Positions 17,225 to 27,256 of a DNA stretch of 48,419 nt are shown piece by piece. Under the pieces are notes generated by a model that worked only from the letters and a program-made list of their open reading frames with translations, did not search any database and had not been told where the DNA came from. Position 1 is the first letter of the stretch. Every line of letters starts with the position of its first letter. Origin of the DNA: Jannaschia marina (GTDB taxonomy: Bacteria; Pseudomonadota; Alphaproteobacteria; Rhodobacterales; Rhodobacteraceae). Position numbers and translations under genes: made by a program. The stretch spans positions 1 to 48,419 of the forward strand of contig NZ_JABVAX010000019.1 in assembly GCF_013404595.1 (NCBI RefSeq), given 5' to 3'.

Positions 17225-19543
17225 ATGAGTGACCAGAACGACACGGACGATCTGCCTCCGGTTTCCGGGGAGATCCTGCGCGAGCCGCTGCGCCGCGCGA
17301 TCGGGGACCGCTACCTGACCTATGCGCTCTCGACGATCATGCACCGGGCGCTGCCCGATGCCCGTGACGGTCTGAAACCCGTCCATCGGCGCATCCTCTA
17401 CGCGATGCGGGAGTTGCGGCTGTCGTCCACCGGGGGTTTTCGCAAGTCGGCCAAGATCTCGGGCGACGTGATGGGCAATTATCATCCCCACGGCGACGCC
17501 GCGATCTACGATGCGATGGCCCGCCTCGCGCAGGACTTCGCGGTGCGTTATCCGCTCGTGGACGGGCAGGGGAACTTCGGCAACATCGACGGCGACAACC
17601 CGGCTGCCGCCCGCTATACCGAGGCCCGCATGACCGCCGCCGCCGAAGCGCTGCTCGACGGGCTCGACGAGAACGCGGTCGACTTCCGCGACAACTACGA
17701 CGGCACCCTGCAGGAGCCGGTCGTCCTGCCGGCGGCGTACCCGAACCTTCTGGCCAATGGCGCGGCGGGGATCGCGGTCGGCATGGCGACGAACATCCCG
17801 CCCCACAACCTCGACGAGCTGATCGCGGCCTGCCTGCATCTCATCAAGGCCCCGAATGCGCGGGCCGAGACGCTTCTGGAGCATATCCCCGGGCCCGACT
17901 TCCCGACGGGCGGTGTGATCGTCGAGCCGAAGGAGAACATCCTCGAAGCCTACAACACCGGGCGCGGGGCCTTCCGCCTGCGGGCGCGGCACGTGGTGGA
18001 AGACCTCGGCAAGGGGCAGTGGCAGATCGTCGTCACCGAGATCCCGTACCAGGTCCAGAAGGGCAAGCTGATCGAGAAGCTGGCCGAACTGGTCCTGCAG
18101 AAGAAGGTGCCGATCCTGGCGGACGTGCGCGACGAGAGCGCCGACGACGTCCGCATCGTGCTCGAGCCCAAGTCGCGCAACGTCGACCCGGACGTGCTGA
18201 TGAACACGCTCTACCGGCTGTCGGACCTGGAGACGCGCTTCTCGCTCAACATGAACGTGCTGATCGACGGGGTGACGCCGCGTGTGTGCGGCCTGCGCGA
18301 GGTGTTGCAGGCCTTCCTCGACCACCGGCGCGACGTGCTCCTGCGCCGCTCGCAGCACCGGATGGACAAGATCGACCACCGGCTCGAGGTGCTCGAAGGG
18401 TTCATCCTCGCCTATCTGAACCTCGACCGGGTGATCGACATCATCCGCTACGACGACGCGCCCAAGCAGGCCCTGATGCACGAGCCGTGGGGCGAGGGCT
18501 ATGTGCGGGCCGCGGATGAGGCCGACTATCGCTCGCCCCTGCCGACGGAGCGGCCGTCCACACTGACCGAGGTGCAGGCGGAAGCGATCCTGAACATGCG
18601 GCTCCGGGCCCTGCGGCGGCTCGAGGAACTGGCGCTCCTGAAGGAGCGCGACGCCCTGATGGAAGAGCGCGCGACCCTGCAGGATCTGCTCGAAAGCGAC
18701 GAGATCCAGTGGAAGACCATCGCCGACGAGTTGCGCGCGCAGCGCAAGCTTTTCGGCAAGTCGACCGATCTCGGCCGCCGGCGGACCGATTTCGCCGAAG
18801 CGGTCGAGGTGGCCGACGTACCGCTCGAGGCGATGATCGAGCGCGAGCCGGTCACGGTCGTCTGCTCGAGGATGGGCTGGGTACGGGCGCTCTCGGGGCA
18901 CCAGCCGCTCGACAAGGAATTGAAGTTCAAGGACGGCGATGGCCCGGCCTTCATGTTCCACGCCGAGACGACCGACAAGCTCATCGTCTGGAGCAGCGAC
19001 GGGCGTGCCTTCACGATCATGGCGAACGCGCTCCCGGGCGGGCGGGGCATGGGCGAGCCCCTGCGCCTCATGATCGACCTCCCGAACGAGAGCGAGATCG
19101 TCGACATCCTGATCCATCAGCCGGGCCGCAAGCTGTTGCTGGCGTCGAGCGCGGGCGACGGCTTCGTCGTCCCCGAGGAGGAGATGGTCGCCATGCGCCG
19201 TGCGGGCAAGGCGGTGATGACCGTGAAAGCCGGGGTGCGCGCGATGAAGCCCGCGGTGGCGACGGGCGATCACGTCGCCTGCATCGGGGAGAACCGCAAG
19301 ATGCTGGTGTTCCCGCTTGCCGACCTGCCCGAGATGCCGCGTGGCAAGGGCGTTCGGCTCCAGAAGTTCAAGGACGGCGGGCTGGCCGACGTTACGGTCA
19401 TCACGCTGGCCGAGGGGCTGTCGTGGTCCGATCCGGCGGGCCGCACGCGGCACGAGCCCGATCTCGGCGAATGGCTCGGCACGCGGGCTCAGGCGGGGCG
19501 AATGGCACCGCGCGGCTTCCCGCGCGACAACAGGTTCGGATAA
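17225..19543 (+). CDS. parC: DNA topoisomerase IV subunit A
   Basis: The 772-residue subunit decatenates chromosomes with ParE. The DNA cleavage Tyr is residue 131 in ARYTEARM. The quinolone-contact helix reads NYHPHGDAAIYD, with Ala where E. coli ParC has Ser80. The GyrA-type beta-pinwheel C-terminal domain is shorter than that of GyrA and lacks an obvious GyrA box, which supports ParC over GyrA. The ATG at 17225 gives the normal N-terminus (SGEILREPLRRAIGDRYLTY follows); an upstream in-frame start adds unrelated sequence. parE is not in the window. Confidence 0.93.
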   Translation: MSDQNDTDDLPPVSGEILREPLRRAIGDRYLTYALSTIMHRALPDARDGLKPVHRRILYAMRELRLSSTGGFRKSAKISGDVMGNYHPHGDAAIYDAMARLAQDFAVRYPLVDGQGNFGNIDGDNPAAARYTEARMTAAAEALLDGLDENAVDFRDNYDGTLQEPVVLPAAYPNLLANGAAGIAVGMATNIPPHNLDELIAACLHLIKAPNARAETLLEHIPGPDFPTGGVIVEPKENILEAYNTGRGAFRLRARHVVEDLGKGQWQIVVTEIPYQVQKGKLIEKLAELVLQKKVPILADVRDESADDVRIVLEPKSRNVDPDVLMNTLYRLSDLETRFSLNMNVLIDGVTPRVCGLREVLQAFLDHRRDVLLRRSQHRMDKIDHRLEVLEGFILAYLNLDRVIDIIRYDDAPKQALMHEPWGEGYVRAADEADYRSPLPTERPSTLTEVQAEAILNMRLRALRRLEELALLKERDALMEERATLQDLLESDEIQWKTIADELRAQRKLFGKSTDLGRRRTDFAEAVEVADVPLEAMIEREPVTVVCSRMGWVRALSGHQPLDKELKFKDGDGPAFMFHAETTDKLIVWSSDGRAFTIMANALPGGRGMGEPLRLMIDLPNESEIVDILIHQPGRKLLLASSAGDGFVVPEEEMVAMRRAGKAVMTVKAGVRAMKPAVATGDHVACIGENRKMLVFPLADLPEMPRGKGVRLQKFKDGGLADVTVITLAEGLSWSDPAGRTRHEPDLGEWLGTRAQAGRMAPRGFPRDNRFG

Positions 19544-19591
19544 GGACCGCAGGGGCGCGACAGACGCCCGTAACGAGACGAGAGGTATGGC

Positions 19592-20140
19592 ATGGCATAT
19601 CTGATGAACCGGCGGACGTTTGGCGCGACCGGCCTCGCGGCGGGGCTTTCGGCCTGCGCGACCCCCGATCCGCTGGGCGAGGACCTACCGCCGATGGGCG
19701 ACTTCCAACTGGCCTTCACCGTGGTGGTCTCCGAGAACGCCAAGAAGATCCCGCCGTCGCGGGATGCGACGCCCGAGCAGCTCAAGTCGGTTATGACGGC
19801 CGAAGTGGAGCGCCGCTTCGGGGCCTACGCGGGCGGCACGGGCTACGTGATCGCGCTCAACATCGACGGCTACGCGCTCGCCCCGCCGGGTATCCCGGTC
19901 GTACTGACGCCGAAGTCGATCATGGTGGTGTCCGCCAATCTCTGGCGGGCCGATCCGCAGGAGAAACTTGCCGGTCCGAACCAGATCACGACCTTCGAGG
20001 GGGCCGATACGCTGATTCTGGGCTCGGGCCTCGTGAAGAGCGCCGAGGAGCAGTTGGAGACGCTCTGCCGCAACATGGCCAGGAAGGTGCAGAGCTGGAT
20101 CCTGCGCGACCATCGCGACCTGATCGGCCTCGCCGCCTGA
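19592..20140 (+). CDS. Putative lipoprotein of unknown function
   Basis: The 182-residue product has a signal with a twin-arginine look (NRRTFGATGLAAGL) leading directly into a lipobox LSAC with Cys22. It is therefore probably a membrane-anchored lipoprotein, possibly Tat-exported. The mature part contains VERRFGAYAGGTGYVIAL, TPKSIMVVSANLW and a C-terminal amphipathic region; I do not recognise a characterised family. The ATG at 19592 is six bases after AGAGG; a second in-frame ATG at 19604 is also possible. It follows parC by 48 bases in the same direction. Confidence 0.7.
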   Translation: MAYLMNRRTFGATGLAAGLSACATPDPLGEDLPPMGDFQLAFTVVVSENAKKIPPSRDATPEQLKSVMTAEVERRFGAYAGGTGYVIALNIDGYALAPPGIPVVLTPKSIMVVSANLWRADPQEKLAGPNQITTFEGADTLILGSGLVKSAEEQLETLCRNMARKVQSWILRDHRDLIGLAA

Positions 20141-20224
20141 GCCCCTGGCCCCATGCTGCCCGGGCTTGCCAAGTGGGCGTCCGGCGGTTAGACGGCCCGC
20201 GATGCAATTCCGGGGCCTCGTACG

Positions 20225-20248
20225 GGGCCCCCTTCAAGTCAGGGGCCC
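20225..20248 (+). promoter_or_regulatory. Hairpin over the tuf copy 1 ribosome-binding site
   Basis: GGGCCCC at 20225-20231 can pair with GGGGCCC at 20242-20248 over a ten-base loop. The best ribosome-binding sequence for tuf copy 1 (AGGGG, 20241-20245) lies in the 3' arm, six bases before the ATG. The second tuf copy has an open AGGAGA instead. Confidence 0.5.
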
Positions 20249-20251
20249 AGC

Positions 20252-21401
<1,150 letters not shown>

Positions 21402-21427
<26 letters not shown>

Positions 21428-21501
21428 TCTTGCTCGCACGCGACAGGGGACTTCGCACAGCGAAGTCTCCCGATAGCGTCGTGAGCAAGATTACAGAGTA
21501 A
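21402..21501 (+). repeat. Three-arm repeat at the tuf copy 1 stop codon
   Basis: The last 26 bases of tuf (21402-21427) recur at 21476-21501, 74 bases on. Within each is GAGCAAGATTA (21409-21419 and 21483-21493), and between them is the exact complement TAATCTTGCTC (21425-21435), which overlaps the stop codon. The middle arm can pair with the upstream or the downstream copy but not both. The downstream pairing encloses an inner hairpin (ACTTCGC/GCGAAGT, loop ACA, 21450-21466). The same layout follows copy 2. Confidence 0.85.
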
Positions 21502-21623
21502 GGGTATTCACCGCGCCAGCGGTGAACGTCCCGACACGGCGCAGCGTCCCGGCCTGCCGGGGCGCGAGAGCCGCGGAAGCGTGACAGCCCGCAGGACGGA
21601 TGCGCGTCACCCGACACTGCAAG

Positions 21624-21648
21624 GGCCGCCCCGCGAGGGGCGGCCTTT
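21624..21648 (+). terminator. Terminator of tuf copy 1
   Basis: GGCCGCCCC (21624-21632), loop GCGA, GGGGCGGCC (21637-21645), then TTT and the string GTCACGAGAG. The terminator of tuf copy 2 has the same stem core and the same trailing string. Confidence 0.75.
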
Positions 21649-21847
21649 GTCACGAGAGGGCATCCGCGACATCGACACCCTCGGGTTGCAACGGGGGTGG
21701 CCATGCCTTCGGCGAACGCCGACGGCCGCACGCCACGCTCTACCACCCGGTTGAGATAAAGGGGCGGCTCCTGCTGCGCGAGTGATGGCGTGGCATCGGC
21801 GGGCGGCGTTCGAGGGCGCGCCCGTGTCCGTCCGGAGCCGCCCACGC

Positions 21848-21873
21848 AAAAGGGCGGCCCGACGGACCGCCCT
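21848..21873 (-). terminator. Terminator of small secreted-protein gene 1
   Basis: Read leftward, AGGGCGG/CCGCCCT arms (21867-21873 and 21851-21857) are followed by TTT. It lies about 20 bases beyond the stop at 21893 and resembles the terminator of the paralogue at 45308-45335. Confidence 0.65.
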
Positions 21874-21892
21874 CCGGAACATCCGATGCGGA

Positions 21893-22159
21893 TCAGTTGT
21901 TCGAGATGATCGCCTCGATCTGACCCTTCTTCTGCGTGTCGCTGTCGCTCGACTCGACGACCGCCTTGATGGCTGCGATCTGACCCAGTGTCAGGTCGTC
22001 GAGCGAGTCGGTCGGAATGCCCATCCGCTCGAAGTCGCTCATCAGGGCCGTCTGCAGCATGTCGAAGCCTTCGCCCATGGTCGGCGAATGCGCATCCGCA
22101 AAAACAGGACCAGCCGCGAGGGTGGCAATAGTGGCGAGGGAAACAAGAGTGCGCTTCAT
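21893..22159 (-). CDS. Small secreted protein, paralogue 1 (unknown family)
   Basis: The 88-residue product has a signal peptide (MKRTLVSLATIATLAAGPVF, likely cut at FADA-H). The mature protein of about 64 residues is acidic and helical-looking. Landmarks are GFDMLQTALMSDFERMG, then DDLTLGQIAAIKAVVES, then DSDTQKKGQIEAII. The gene at 45355-45615 encodes the same pattern with roughly two thirds of residues identical by eye. AAGGAG lies seven bases before the ATG. No function is known to me. Both copies sit on the opposite strand downstream of a tuf gene, which suggests they were duplicated together with tuf. Confidence 0.75.
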   Translation of the reverse strand: MKRTLVSLATIATLAAGPVFADAHSPTMGEGFDMLQTALMSDFERMGIPTDSLDDLTLGQIAAIKAVVESSDSDTQKKGQIEAIISNN

Positions 22160-22407
22160 GGTGTGCTCCTTTTCGAAAGCAGTGGTCTGAGCATCAGACA
22201 CCGCAACGTCCAAGTTGCGGCCGGCTCGCACCAACAACCGCCCGACATCGGATAAGGTTCCGCAACGTCGCCACTTTTTATCCAGCGGGCCGAATATTCC
22301 GCCTTGGTCTGTCTCGACCGGCATCGTGGCCCGGGCAGAAACTTCGTTCTCCGCCATCTGGACCCTTGCGCTGTGCGCGTCTCGGACGTATCCCCGCAGC
22401 GCACCGC

Positions 22408-22483
22408 AGGGGTATAGCTCAGTTGGTAGAGCAACGGATTCCAAATCCGTAGGTCGCGGGTTCGAATCCTGCTGCCCCTGCCA
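22408..22483 (+). tRNA. tRNA-Trp (anticodon CCA)
   Basis: A complete cloverleaf of 76 bases with encoded CCA. Acceptor arms AGGGGTA and TGCCCCT pair with one G-T; the D-loop has AGCTCAGTTGGTAGAGC; the anticodon stem ACGGA/TCCGT holds the loop TTCCAAA with anticodon CCA; the T arm contains GGTTCGAATCC. A tRNA-Trp upstream of secE is common in this group. Confidence 0.96.
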
Positions 22484-22590
22484 GGTGCTTCAACCAAGTA
22501 AGCTTCCGGAAATCCCGACCGACGGACCGCACGGAAAGCGTTTGTTAAGTCCTGTCGGATATCGAGCCCGGGAAACAACCCGAGGTCGTC

Positions 22591-24618
22591 ATGCTGGATC
22601 ACGATGCGCAGGAGCCGGGCCTGCCCGGTCAACGCCTGGAAGACGGCACGTCAACTCCTGTCAAGCGGGCTTGGAACTCTCTTTCGTTTCGCGTCATCGG
22701 CCTTACATTGCTCGTCTTGGCGGCAAGCCTGTCGATTTCGCTCTACACCGTCTTCAATCAGGGCAGCCGTCTTTCGGTCGAGGACTTCCGGTCGAGCGCG
22801 ATGATCAAGGCTGTCCTTCTGACGGATCGCATCTCTTCAGGCATCCGGGCCTACGATGCCGCGCAGGCGGAGCGTATGAGCCGGATGCTCTTCGAGATCG
22901 AGGGGATCAACATCCTCGGCACCCGGGCTTTCGACGCGGAGGGCGCGCTTGTCTTCCAGACCGAGGCAACGGGTGCCCGGGATGCCTTTCGCGGGCTGGA
23001 GCCCGCGACATCCGTGCCCGGCGTCGCGCGATCGTCCGGGATCGGCGAACGTCTTGTCGTGCGGGCCCCGGTCTATTCGCAGATCGGCCCCGATGGCCCG
23101 GTCGTCGGCTGGACAGAGACCGTATTCGACAAGTCGGCGTTGATGGCCGAACTCGGCAAGGACTGGAACCTCATGCTGATCATGCTGGCGGTCGTCATTG
23201 CCGTGATCGCGGGGATCCTCTTTCTGATGATGCGCATCACGCTCGTCCGGCCTGTCAACGGCATGATCGCCGCCATGCAGGGGCTCGCCCGCGACGAGGT
23301 CGATCTGACGATTCCGAAGGGAAGCGCGACCGAACTCGTGCGTATCGCCGATGCGCTTCGCGTGTTCCAGTCCAACATCCTAGCACGGCACGACCTCGAG
23401 GTCCGAAGCAAGGCGGCCGAGGAAAAGAACCGGACTTTCGAGGAAGAGAAGGAGGAAGCCCGCAAGGCGGAACAGGCCGCGGCTCGACAAAGGGAGAGCG
23501 AGGCACGCGCGCGCGCCACGCGCCTCGCCACCGAACGCGAGGCGCTGCAGTCGGATTTGTCCCGCGTTCTCGGTGCTGCAGCATCCGGCGACTTCGATCA
23601 GCGTATGGCGCTCGACGGCGTTCCCGACGACCAGATCGAGATCCGTCGGATGCTCAATACCGCGTTCGAGCGGGTCCGGACGAATATCGCGGAGATGATC
23701 TCCGTCCTCGCGCAGTTCGAGGGAGGGCAGCTCTGGGCGCGGCTCGAGGGAGAACGCCCCGGATCCTTCGGCCGGCTGCAGGCCTCCACGAATGCGATGG
23801 CCGAGCAGCTCCAGACGGCGCTCGGCGACCTGTCGCGGCACGCGACCGGCATCCTCGACGACAGCAGCGATCTTTCGGCCTCGGCCGAGGATCTGTCGAA
23901 GCGGACGGAGCGGACGGCCGGGTCGCTTGCCGAGACGACCCATGCGCTCGACCAGATCGTGGAGTCGATCTCCTCGACCGCGGACCTGACGGGACGCGCC
24001 CGCGGTTTTGCCGAAACGGCGCGGACCGAAGCCCGCGAGAGCGATCAGGTGGTCAACGACGCGGTGCAGTCCATGCAGGAGATCCAGAGCGTGTCGGGCG
24101 AGATCTCCCGGACGCTCGAGGTCATCAACGACATCGCGTTCCAGACCAACCTGCTCGCGCTCAATGCGGGCGTCGAGGCGGCACGGGCGGGCGAGGCCGG
24201 CCGCGGATTTGCCGTGGTTGCCTCGGAGGTTCGTGCGCTGGCGCAGCGGGCGTCCGATGCGGCACAGCAGATCGGTCTCCTCATCGAACGCAGCTCGGAG
24301 CAGATCGACACCGGCGTGCAGCGGGTCGCGCGAACGGGCGAGACGCTGACGCTCCTCGGTGACAGCGTGGCGAAGATCGGCGATCAGGTCGACGAGATCG
24401 CCGAGGCTTCGCGGGCCCAGTCGGCGGCGGCCGCCGAGATCAACCGCGCCATGAACGAGATCGACGGCGCGACCCAGCAGAACACCGCCATGTTCGAGGA
24501 GATCACGACGGCCAACCAGTCGCTCAAGGGGTCGGCCTCCGAGATGCTGCGCCTGATCGAGCAGTTCGACCTCGCCGAGCTGCGCGACGAGCGTCGTGCC
24601 TGGGCCGAGGCCGGTTGA
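22591..24618 (+). CDS. Methyl-accepting chemotaxis protein
   Basis: A 675-residue membrane chemoreceptor. Span 1 is at about 33-53, a periplasmic domain of about 140 residues follows, and span 2 is at about 193-214. A HAMP domain with [14 protein letters not shown] comes next, then a highly charged coiled coil (about 265-325) and the signalling domain. The hairpin tip signature [20 protein letters not shown] lies near 512-531, followed by [17 protein letters not shown]. The C-terminus lacks a CheR/CheB pentapeptide. The ATG at 22591 follows GAGG. The ligand is unknown. It lies between tRNA-Trp and secE, an unusual place for a chemoreceptor. Confidence 0.93.
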   Translation: MLDHDAQEPGLPGQRLEDGTSTPVKRAWNSLSFRVIGLTLLVLAASLSISLYTVFNQGSRLSVEDFRSSAMIKAVLLTDRISSGIRAYDAAQAERMSRMLFEIEGINILGTRAFDAEGALVFQTEATGARDAFRGLEPATSVPGVARSSGIGERLVVRAPVYSQIGPDGPVVGWTETVFDKSALMAELGKDWNLMLIMLAVVIAVIAGILFLMMRITLVRPVNGMIAAMQGLARDEVDLTIPKGSATELVRIADALRVFQSNILARHDLEVRSKAAEEKNRTFEEEKEEARKAEQAAARQRESEARARATRLATEREALQSDLSRVLGAAASGDFDQRMALDGVPDDQIEIRRMLNTAFERVRTNIAEMISVLAQFEGGQLWARLEGERPGSFGRLQASTNAMAEQLQTALGDLSRHATGILDDSSDLSASAEDLSKRTERTAGSLAETTHALDQIVESISSTADLTGRARGFAETARTEARESDQVVNDAVQSMQEIQSVSGEISRTLEVINDIAFQTNLLALNAGVEAARAGEAGRGFAVVASEVRALAQRASDAAQQIGLLIERSSEQIDTGVQRVARTGETLTLLGDSVAKIGDQVDEIAEASRAQSAAAAEINRAMNEIDGATQQNTAMFEEITTANQSLKGSASEMLRLIEQFDLAELRDERRAWAEAG

Positions 24619-24649
24619 GCCGCCCCGTCGCGACCCGTGACGCTCTACC

Positions 24650-24677
24650 TTGCATTGCCAGACGGCCCCGCTTATCT
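24650..24677 (+). promoter_or_regulatory. Candidate secE promoter
   Basis: TTGCAT (24650-24655) and TTATCT (24672-24677) with a 16-base spacer resemble a housekeeping sigma-70-type promoter, 31 bases upstream of the secE ATG. This would let secE-nusG be transcribed independently of the inserted chemoreceptor gene. Confidence 0.4.
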
Positions 24678-24708
24678 GCACTCCAATCGAAGCGCAGGAG
24701 AGCGACAG

Positions 24709-24903
24709 ATGGCGATGACCAATCCGGTCCAGTTCATTCAGCAGACCCGGGCGGAAGTGGCCAAGATCTCCTGGCCGACCCGTCGGGAGGTTATGCTGAC
24801 GACGGTGATGGTCTTCCTTCTGGCGATCGTCGCGGCGACCTTCTTCTTCCTCGTGGACCTCGTCATCCGGACTGGTCTGACCGAGCTGCTCGCGGCCTTC
24901 TGA
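24709..24903 (+). CDS. secE: Preprotein translocase subunit SecE
   Basis: A 64-residue single-span SecE of the short type. The amphipathic helix with the conserved core EVAKISWPTRREV lies just before one transmembrane segment (about 29-51). It holds the SecYEG channel together. AGGAG lies eight bases before the ATG at 24709; an ATG two codons later is also possible. A longer upstream in-frame extension lacks a ribosome-binding site and is rejected. nusG follows 172 bases on. Confidence 0.95.
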   Translation: MAMTNPVQFIQQTRAEVAKISWPTRREVMLTTVMVFLLAIVAATFFFLVDLVIRTGLTELLAAF

Positions 24904-25075
24904 GCCCGGCGAGGGTCGGGGATGCGGGGTTGAACCCGTGACAGGCGGGCGCTAGACAGAGCGGGATTTTCATGAGGCGGCGCGCATTGATTCGGATGCG
25001 CGCTGCTTGACGTTTCGGGGCGGCGTGCGCGCCATGCCGACCCGGCATCGACCAGACGAGAGGCACGAACGAGAC

Positions 25076-25609
25076 ATGGCGAAGCGGTGGTATTCGGTCA
25101 GCGTGCTGTCCAACTTCGAGAAACGGGTCGCGGAACATATCCGCACCGCCGTCGAGGAGCAGGAGCTGCAGGACCAGATCGAAGAAGTCCTGGTGCCTAC
25201 CGAAGAGGTGATCGAGGTCCGTCGCGGCAAGAAGGTCACCTCCGAGCGGCGCTTCATGCCGGGCTACGTGCTGGTGCGCATGGAGATGTCGGACGAGGGC
25301 TATCACTTGGTGAACTCGATCAACCGCGTCACCGGGTTCCTCGGTCCCCAGGGCCGCCCGATGCCGATGCGCGACGCCGAGGTGAACCAGATCCTCAACC
25401 GCGTCCAGGAAGGTGAGGAAGCCCCGCGCAGCCTGATCTCCTTCGAGATCGGCGAGAACGTGAACGTGACCGATGGTCCGTTCGAGGGCTTCTCGGGTCA
25501 GGTCGAGGAAGTGGACGACGAGGCGCAGTCGCTGAAGGTGACGGTTTCGATCTTCGGCCGGGCGACCCCGGTCGAGCTGAAATTCACGCAGGTCGCCAAG
25601 ACCGCGTGA
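25076..25609 (+). CDS. nusG: Transcription elongation/antitermination factor NusG
   Basis: A 177-residue NusG. The N-terminal NGN domain starts MAKRWYSVSVLSNFEKRVAE and contains RRFMPGYVLVRM. The C-terminal KOW domain reads ENVNVTDGPFEGFSGQVEEVD. It binds RNA polymerase and couples it to Rho or the ribosome. The ATG at 25076 gives the usual N-terminus; the best ribosome-binding sequence (GAGAGG) is about 12 bases upstream, a rather long spacing. Confidence 0.97.
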   Translation: MAKRWYSVSVLSNFEKRVAEHIRTAVEEQELQDQIEEVLVPTEEVIEVRRGKKVTSERRFMPGYVLVRMEMSDEGYHLVNSINRVTGFLGPQGRPMPMRDAEVNQILNRVQEGEEAPRSLISFEIGENVNVTDGPFEGFSGQVEEVDDEAQSLKVTVSIFGRATPVELKFTQVAKTA

Positions 25610-25739
25610 TTCCGCGACCGGGCAACCGGTGGCAACGGACGTGGGAGGCGAGGGCATTTGTCCGGACCGAACCACGGCATAACCGCCCCTCGGGGCAGAT
25701 GTAGGGCGGGGTCATCCCGCCGCCGGAAGGAGAAAGCCA

Positions 25740-26189
25740 ATGGCGAAGAAACTCGTCGGCACGATGAAGCTGCAGATCCCTGCAGGCAAGGCCAACCCGT
25801 CGCCGCCCGTGGGCCCCGCCCTGGGTCAGCGCGGCATCAACATCATGGAATTCTGCAAGGCGTTCAACGCCAAGACGCAGGAAATGGAGCCCGGCGCGCC
25901 GTGCCCCACCGTGATTTCCTACTACCAGGACAAGTCCTTCACGATGGAAATCAAGACGCCGCCCGCGTCTTACTACCTCAAGAAGGCCGCCGGTCTGAAG
26001 CCCGTGGGCAAGCGCAACCGTCCGCGCGGGGCCGAGAACCCGGGTCGCGAGACCGTCGCGACCGTCACCGTCAAGCAGGTGCGCGAGATCGCGGAAGCGA
26101 AGATGAAGGACCTGTCGGCCAACGACGTCGATCAGGCCATGAAGATCATCCTGGGCTCTGCGGCGTCCATGGGCATCGAGGTGAAGTAA
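25740..26189 (+). CDS. rplK: 50S ribosomal protein L11
   Basis: A 149-residue L11 of the ribosomal GTPase-associated centre. The N-terminal [20 protein letters not shown] and the C-terminal rRNA-binding half are present. The linker after KKAAGL is longer than the E. coli version by several residues and very basic ([18 protein letters not shown]). AAGGAG precedes the ATG. Its stop overlaps the rplA ATG by one base (TAATG). Confidence 0.97.
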   Translation: MAKKLVGTMKLQIPAGKANPSPPVGPALGQRGINIMEFCKAFNAKTQEMEPGAPCPTVISYYQDKSFTMEIKTPPASYYLKKAAGLKPVGKRNRPRGAENPGRETVATVTVKQVREIAEAKMKDLSANDVDQAMKIILGSAASMGIEVK

Positions 26190-26902
26190 TGGCCAAGCTC
26201 GGAAAACGCACCAAAGCCGCCCGCGAGCAGTTCGCCGGCAAGGAAGACATCGCCATCGACGAGGCCGTGAAGCTGGTCAAGTCGAACGCCAAGGCGAAGT
26301 TCGACGAGACGATCGAGATCGCGATGAACCTCGGCGTCGACCCGCGTCACGCCGACCAGATGGTCCGCGGTGTGGTCAGCCTGCCCAACGGCACCGGCAA
26401 GACAGTCCGCGTGGCGGTCTTCGCCCGCGGACCGAAGGCCGAAGAGGCCCAGGCCGCCGGTGCCGACATCGTCGGGGCCGAGGATCTGATGGAGACGGTT
26501 CAGTCGGGCAAGATCGACTTCGACCGCTGCATCGCCACGCCCGACATGATGCCCATCGTGGGTCGTCTGGGTAAGGTACTCGGGCCCCGCAACCTGATGC
26601 CGAACCCGAAGGTCGGCACGGTGACGATGGACGTCAAGGAAGCCGTCGAGGCGGCCAAGGGCGGCCAGGTCCAGTTCAAGGTCGAGAAGGCCGGCGTGAT
26701 CCACGCGGGCGTCGGCAAGGCGTCGTTCGACGAGGCGGCGCTCAAGGCGAACGTTCTCGCGTTCGTCGACGCCGTGTCGAAGGCCAAGCCGGCAGGGGCC
26801 AAGGGCTCCTACCTCAAGAAGATCTTCCTGAGCTCGACCATGGGCCCGGGCGTCTCCGTCAGCGTCGAGAGCGCGACGGGCAACGAGGCGGCCGCCGGCT
26901 GA
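26189..26902 (+). CDS. rplA: 50S ribosomal protein L1
   Basis: A 237-residue L1 of normal length, the L1-stalk protein and, in enterobacteria, the translational repressor of rplKA. Family strings include [34 protein letters not shown] and [11 protein letters not shown]. Translation is coupled to rplK. A strong terminator-like hairpin lies 25 bases after the stop, separating rplKA from rplJL. Confidence 0.97.
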   Translation: MAKLGKRTKAAREQFAGKEDIAIDEAVKLVKSNAKAKFDETIEIAMNLGVDPRHADQMVRGVVSLPNGTGKTVRVAVFARGPKAEEAQAAGADIVGAEDLMETVQSGKIDFDRCIATPDMMPIVGRLGKVLGPRNLMPNPKVGTVTMDVKEAVEAAKGGQVQFKVEKAGVIHAGVGKASFDEAALKANVLAFVDAVSKAKPAGAKGSYLKKIFLSSTMGPGVSVSVESATGNEAAAG

Positions 26903-27256
26903 TCGACCGATCATTGCGACAGGAGAGCGGCGGGGGCGATCCCCGCCGTTTTCGTTTCTACGGCTGCGGCCCGCGCACCCCCGCAAAGTGCGGAAACGGG
27001 GGTTGGATCCGGACGGAAAGAGGAATAGGGAACGTCGTGACACGCCAGACGATTCGTCGCCTGGCGTGTTTCGTTCGTCCGAGACGGTGGGTTGGGGCCA
27101 TGCCCCGCTAATTCCTGCCCGAGGCGGGATCAGACCAGATTGACCGTGGGCATCAGGCTCCGGGCGGTTCGGGAGTCCCGTTGTCAAAGGACCCAACCGC
27201 CGGAGCGATCCGGTACCGCTGAGCCGGGGGGCAACCCCCATACTTGGAGTGAAACT
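26903..27256 (+). promoter_or_regulatory. rplJ leader region
   Basis: This 354-base gap begins with the terminator-like hairpin at 26928-26952. A second hairpin, ACACGCCAG (27040-27048) with CTGGCGTGT (27061-27069), is followed by TTCGTT. About 185 further bases lead to rplJ, rich in short complementary runs such as CCGGGCGGTT/AACCGCCGG. In bacteria this is where L10(L12)4 binds to repress its own synthesis; an L10-leader role is inferred from position. Confidence 0.5.
26928..26952 (+). terminator. Terminator/attenuator after rplA
   Basis: CGGCGGGG (26928-26935), loop GCGAT, CCCCGCCG (26941-26948), then TTTTCGTTT. The position suggests partial termination between rplKA and rplJL. Confidence 0.75.

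Larger units (their letters stand above)
21428..21892. other. Gap between tuf copy 1 and the small secreted gene
   Basis: This 465-base gap contains the second tuf-end repeat, a hairpin TTCACCGC/GCGGTGAA (from 21506), the tuf terminator and the terminator of the leftward gene. Up to about 21573 it is nearly the same as the DNA after tuf copy 2, with only a few substitutions. No gene is supported. Confidence 0.6.

Noticed and set aside
21476..21501. The second tuf-end repeat as a continuation of coding sequence or stop-codon read-through.
   Set aside because: It lies 74 bases on, not a multiple of three, so it is out of frame with tuf.
22484..22590. An attachment-site repeat of the tRNA-Trp 3' end flanking the chemoreceptor gene.
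   Set aside because: No second copy of the tRNA 3' end was found by eye between 22484 and 24708.
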